DNA from: DASRCB01 sp035653295
GTDB taxonomy: Bacteria > Acidobacteriota > Terriglobia > Bryobacterales > Bryobacteraceae
Reading direction: 5' to 3'
Length of the DNA stretch: 34,720 nt
Assembly: GCA_035653295.1 (NCBI GenBank)
Contig: DASRCB010000094.1
Location: forward strand, 1-34,720
The notes beneath the pieces are model-generated. The model did no database searches, was not told where the DNA came from, and was given only the letters and a program-made list of their open reading frames with translations. Below, one piece after another: positions 32,339 to 34,720 of the stretch. The translations under genes and the position numbers were made by a program. Position 1 is the first letter of the stretch. Every line of letters starts with the position of its first letter.

Positions 32339-33028
32339 ATGCGAATAACAGACGACATCAGAACGTCGCCGCCGGCTCTCGAGAAGTACGCCGAGGGCCC
32401 TGTCGCGGGCCTGTGGAAGCGGCCCGGCCTCTCGGCCCGAGACCGCGGAATAGTTACAGTTGCCGCCTTGATCGCGCGCAACCAGGCCACCGAGATTCCA
32501 CGGTACGTGAACCTGGCGATCGACAGCGGCGTGAAACCGTCCGAGATTTCCGGCATCATTACGCATCTGGCCTTTTACGCCGGGTGGGCCAATGCCATGT
32601 CGGCGGCCGCCCTCGTAGAGAGCATCTTCGCCGAGCGCATGATCGGCGCCGATCAGCTTCCGGCCGCTTCCCCTCCTCTGCTTCCGCTGGATGACGAGGC
32701 CGAGAATCGACGCGCAGCCGCGGTTGAAGAGCAGTTCGGCAACGTCGCTCCCGGACTCGTGCAGTACACCACCGAGGTGCTGTTCCGTGATCTCTGGCTC
32801 CGCCCTGACCTCGCTCCCCGCGACCGAAGTCTGGTGACTGTCGCCGCGCTCATTGCCAACGGTCAGGCCGCGCAAATCTCCTATCACCTGAACAGGGCAA
32901 TGGACAACGGCCTGACGCAGACGGAGGCGGCGGAGGTGATCACGCATTTGGCGTTTTATGCCGGGTGGCCGAACGCGTTCTCGGCTCTGCCGGTCGCAAA
33001 GGAAGTTTTCCAGAAACGGACGAGGTAA
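32339..33028 (+). CDS. Carboxymuconolactone decarboxylase family protein, two tandem domains
   Basis: A 229-residue protein made of two similar CMD domains. The first copy has RDRGIVTVAALIARNQ and ITHLAFYAGWANAMSA; the second has RDRSLVTVAALIANGQ and ITHLAFYAGWPNAFSA, so the internal duplication is plain. Neither copy has the CxxC of AhpD, so peroxidase activity of that type is unlikely. In PcaC this family decarboxylates gamma-carboxymuconolactone, but many members near oxidoreductase genes have other or unknown roles. It closes the intact part of the redox operon; 132 bases follow before the next start. Confidence 0.88.
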   Translation: MRITDDIRTSPPALEKYAEGPVAGLWKRPGLSARDRGIVTVAALIARNQATEIPRYVNLAIDSGVKPSEISGIITHLAFYAGWANAMSAAALVESIFAERMIGADQLPAASPPLLPLDDEAENRRAAAVEEQFGNVAPGLVQYTTEVLFRDLWLRPDLAPRDRSLVTVAALIANGQAAQISYHLNRAMDNGLTQTEAAEVITHLAFYAGWPNAFSALPVAKEVFQKRTR

Positions 33029-33160
33029 GTGCGGGGATAGCTTACATGGCGTGAAACAATTTGGCGCCGTCCGGTAGCACGTCCCAGAATCTCGAGGAGC
33101 GCCTCGGCATTTATAGAATGTCCGAGCGAGTTAGTCAGCTCGCAGCGAACAGGAGGCATC

Positions 33161-34145
33161 ATGCAGAAACGCACACTTGGGAACAGCAACCTGGAAGTAT
33201 CGGCCATTGGTCTGGGCTGCATGGGGATGAGCTTCGGCTACGGCCCCGCGGTCGGGAAGCAGCAGGGGATTTCACTCATTCGTGCCGGTGGAACATGGTG
33301 TAACGTTCTTTGACACCGCCGAGGTCTATGGGCCGTTCGCGAACGAAGAACTGGTAGGCGAGGCGCTCGCTCCATTCCGCGACCAGGTCGTGATCGCCAC
33401 CAAATTCGGCTTCAGGATCGAGGATGGGAAGCAAGCCGGTCTGGACAGCCGCCCCGAGCACATCAGGCAAGTGGCTGATGCATCCCTTCAGCGGTTGAAG
33501 ACCGATCGCATCGATCTGTTTTACCAGCATCGTGTCGACCCGGAGGTTCCCATTGAGGACGTGGCCGGCGCGGTTAAGGACCTGATTCAAGCCGGCAAGG
33601 TCAAACACTTCGGACTGTCGGAGGCGGGCGCCCGGACCATTCGCCGGGCGCACAAGGTACAGCCGGTGGCGGCGCTGCAAAGTGAATACTCGATGTGGTG
33701 GCGAGAACCCGAGCACGAAATCATTCCGACGCTCGAAGAACTGGGCATCGGCTTTGTGCCGTTCAGCCCGCTCGGCAAGGGCTTTCTCACCGGGGCGATC
33801 AGCAAAGACACGCAGTTCGATAAGGGCGATTTCCGCAACATCGTCCCACGCTTCTCTCCGGAGAACCGCGACGCCAACTGGGCTGTCGTGGATCTCATCG
33901 GTTCGTTTGCCAGGCACAGGAACGCGACCCCCGCCCAGATCGCGCTGGCCTGGATTCTGGTGCAGAAACCGTGGATCGTGCCGATCCCGGGCACCACCAG
34001 GTTGCATCGTCTCGAAGAGAACCTCGGCGCCGTGAACATCACGCTGACGGCTGACGACCTACGCCAGCTTGATGAAGCAACCGCGAAGATTGACATCCAC
34101 GGTGCGAGATATCCGGAGAACCTGCAGCGCCTCGTTGGCCGGTAG
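33161..34145 (+). pseudogene. Aldo/keto reductase, second copy, frameshifted
   Basis: The ATG at 33161 follows a strong AGGAGG (33151-33156) and begins like the first copy (KRTLGNSNLEVSAIGLGCMGMS). Near 33285 the frame breaks: after LIRAG the reading ends at a TGA (33312-33314), while the true continuation VEHGVTFFDTAEVYG is in another frame and runs intact to the TAG at 34145. Comparison with the copy at 29876 (RAAVDRGVTFFDT) indicates loss of two bases or gain of one. All catalytic residues lie after the break and are intact. No slippery heptamer for programmed shifting is evident. A GTG at 33282 could only give a product lacking the first strand of the barrel. A sequencing error is possible. 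Confidence 0.85.
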
Positions 34146-34155
34146 CCTGGCTGAT

Positions 34156-34278
34156 ATGTACAACGCAACAGCCTGGTCCGCCGGCAGTGCCACATCGCCG
34201 CTGGCGAGCACAACGATTCCGAGGCGCGATCTTACCGACTCCGATGTTCAGATCGAGATTTCAACAGCTCGGCTTTGA
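34156..34278 (+). pseudogene. Alcohol dehydrogenase fragment, first 35 or so codons only
   Basis: From ATG 34156 the frame reads MYNATAWSAGSATSPLAS, then IPRRDLTDSDVQIEI, the usual opening of YahK/AdhC-like NAD(P)-dependent alcohol dehydrogenases. In that family it is followed by a cysteine-containing CGVCHSD segment; here the similarity stops near 34260 and a TGA follows at 34276-34278. The downstream sequence belongs to another gene. The fragment starts ten bases after the broken reductase, so both once formed part of the redox operon. The break may reflect a deletion or insertion event. Confidence 0.75.
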
Positions 34279-34358
34279 AGCTGACCCACTACCCACGCAG
34301 GCAAGCGGGCAACGCAGAATTGAAATATCCGAAGCAACACCTTCCGGCGGGCGTCCAT

Positions 34359-34720
34359 GTGGTTGTGAATAATCTCCTGGCGGGAACCGTAGCCGGCATC
34401 GCGGGAGCGGCGTCCGTGAACGTAGCACATGAGATCACACGGCAGATCACGCCCCGGGCGCCGCGCGTCGACGTTATAGGAATGCGGGCGTTGGCGAGGA
34501 TGTGCACAGCGGCCGGCTTCGATCCGCCGGAACACCTCCGCACCGCGACCCTCGCTGGCGACATGGCCAGCAACTCGCTGTACTATAGCCTCGTCGCGCT
34601 CGGAGGTGCAAAGGGCGCCGTTGCAGCGGGTGGTGCGCTCGGAGCACTGGGAGGCATTGCCGGCCTCGTTCTGCCGCCCCGGATGAACCTTGGGGATGCG
34701 GAGGTGAACCGGACACCAGC
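34359..34720 (+). CDS. Membrane protein of unknown function, partial
   Basis: An open frame continues to the right edge without a stop. From GTG 34359 it reads VVVNNLLAGTVAGIAGAASV, then HEITRQITPRAPRVDVIGMRALAR, LAGDMASNSLYYSLVALGG and a glycine/alanine-rich stretch ending in LVLPPRMNLGDAE. Three hydrophobic segments are visible, at about residues 4-20, 75-92 and 95-112. The pattern recalls a family of small multi-span proteins in Bacteroidota and Acidobacteriota without known function. The start is uncertain: GTG 34365 and TTG 34320 are alternatives. Nothing else was found between 34279 and 34358 except a possible insertion-element-like motif (TGACCCACTA). Confidence 0.65.
   Translation, partial: MVVNNLLAGTVAGIAGAASVNVAHEITRQITPRAPRVDVIGMRALARMCTAAGFDPPEHLRTATLAGDMASNSLYYSLVALGGAKGAVAAGGALGALGGIAGLVLPPRMNLGDAEVNRTP

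Noticed and set aside
33275..33320. Programmed ribosomal frameshift in the second aldo/keto reductase
   Set aside because: No slippery heptamer or following stem-loop was seen, and the break fits a simple loss of two bases relative to the paralogue.
1..34720. CRISPR array, prophage, or a known defence cassette
   Set aside because: No regularly spaced repeats, integrase, phage structural gene or defence effector was found; the only toxin-antitoxin-related gene is the lone MNT protein.

Overview
The window is a GC-rich, densely coded stretch of bacterial chromosome, with about 36 intact protein genes, one partial gene at each edge, two broken genes and no recognised RNA gene. Gene content and style suggest an Acidobacteriota genome of the Bryobacterales/Solibacter type: twin-arginine-exported sugar isomerase and Gfo/Idh/MocA oxidoreductase, many GTG starts, 4-base GTGA gene junctions, and tandem GC-rich palindromes between genes. 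This assignment is inferred from gene style, not from a marker search.

Layout. 1-3953 (minus): rpsO, pnp, an exported hydroxypyruvate-isomerase-like protein and the start of folC. 4058-6013 (plus): a small membrane protein, an HTTM membrane protein fused to a cysteine-less DCC/DUF393 domain, and an 89-aa unknown. 6104-8994 (plus): lexA, a membrane-anchored unknown, a LolA-like carrier and a multi-span acyltransferase. 8991-10779 (minus): a pentapeptide-repeat protein followed by a membrane-associated methyltransferase. 10943-14051 (plus): OmpR-type regulator, sensor kinase, STAS protein and redoxin. 14177-17748 (plus): a complete polyamine-type ABC importer, potABCD. 17782-18063: an orphan MNT-type nucleotidyltransferase. 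18090-20138 (minus): Tat-exported Gfo/Idh/MocA oxidoreductase and a site-2-protease-like membrane peptidase. 20201-24765: a heparinase II/III-like protein, an FkbH-like HAD-IIIC protein and gmhB. 24780-26683 (plus): aguB and aguA, which convert agmatine to putrescine. 26661-28270 (minus): threonine synthase and a small unknown. 28336-34278: an AraC-family regulator divergent from a redox cluster (lipocalin-like lipoprotein, aldo/keto reductase, zinc alcohol dehydrogenase, DUF2255 protein, double carboxymuconolactone-decarboxylase protein). The cluster ends in a frameshifted second aldo/keto reductase and a 40-codon alcohol dehydrogenase fragment. From about 34320 a partial membrane protein runs off the edge.

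Themes. Polyamines appear twice, as uptake (PotABCD) and as synthesis from agmatine (AguA, AguB). Surface polysaccharide work is suggested by the heparinase, FkbH-like and GmhB genes. Aldehyde or electrophile handling is suggested by the AraC/AKR/ADH cluster, whose divergent promoter holds two near-identical 10-base direct repeats exactly 21 bp apart, the geometry of an AraC-family operator. The parts most worth a second look are that operator, the decaying end of the redox cluster, the GC palindrome pairs on either side of rpsO-pnp, the hairpin ahead of pnp, the cysteine-less DCC domain, the partnerless MNT protein, and the kinase-STAS-redoxin operon. I did not find one clearly new defence or mobile system.
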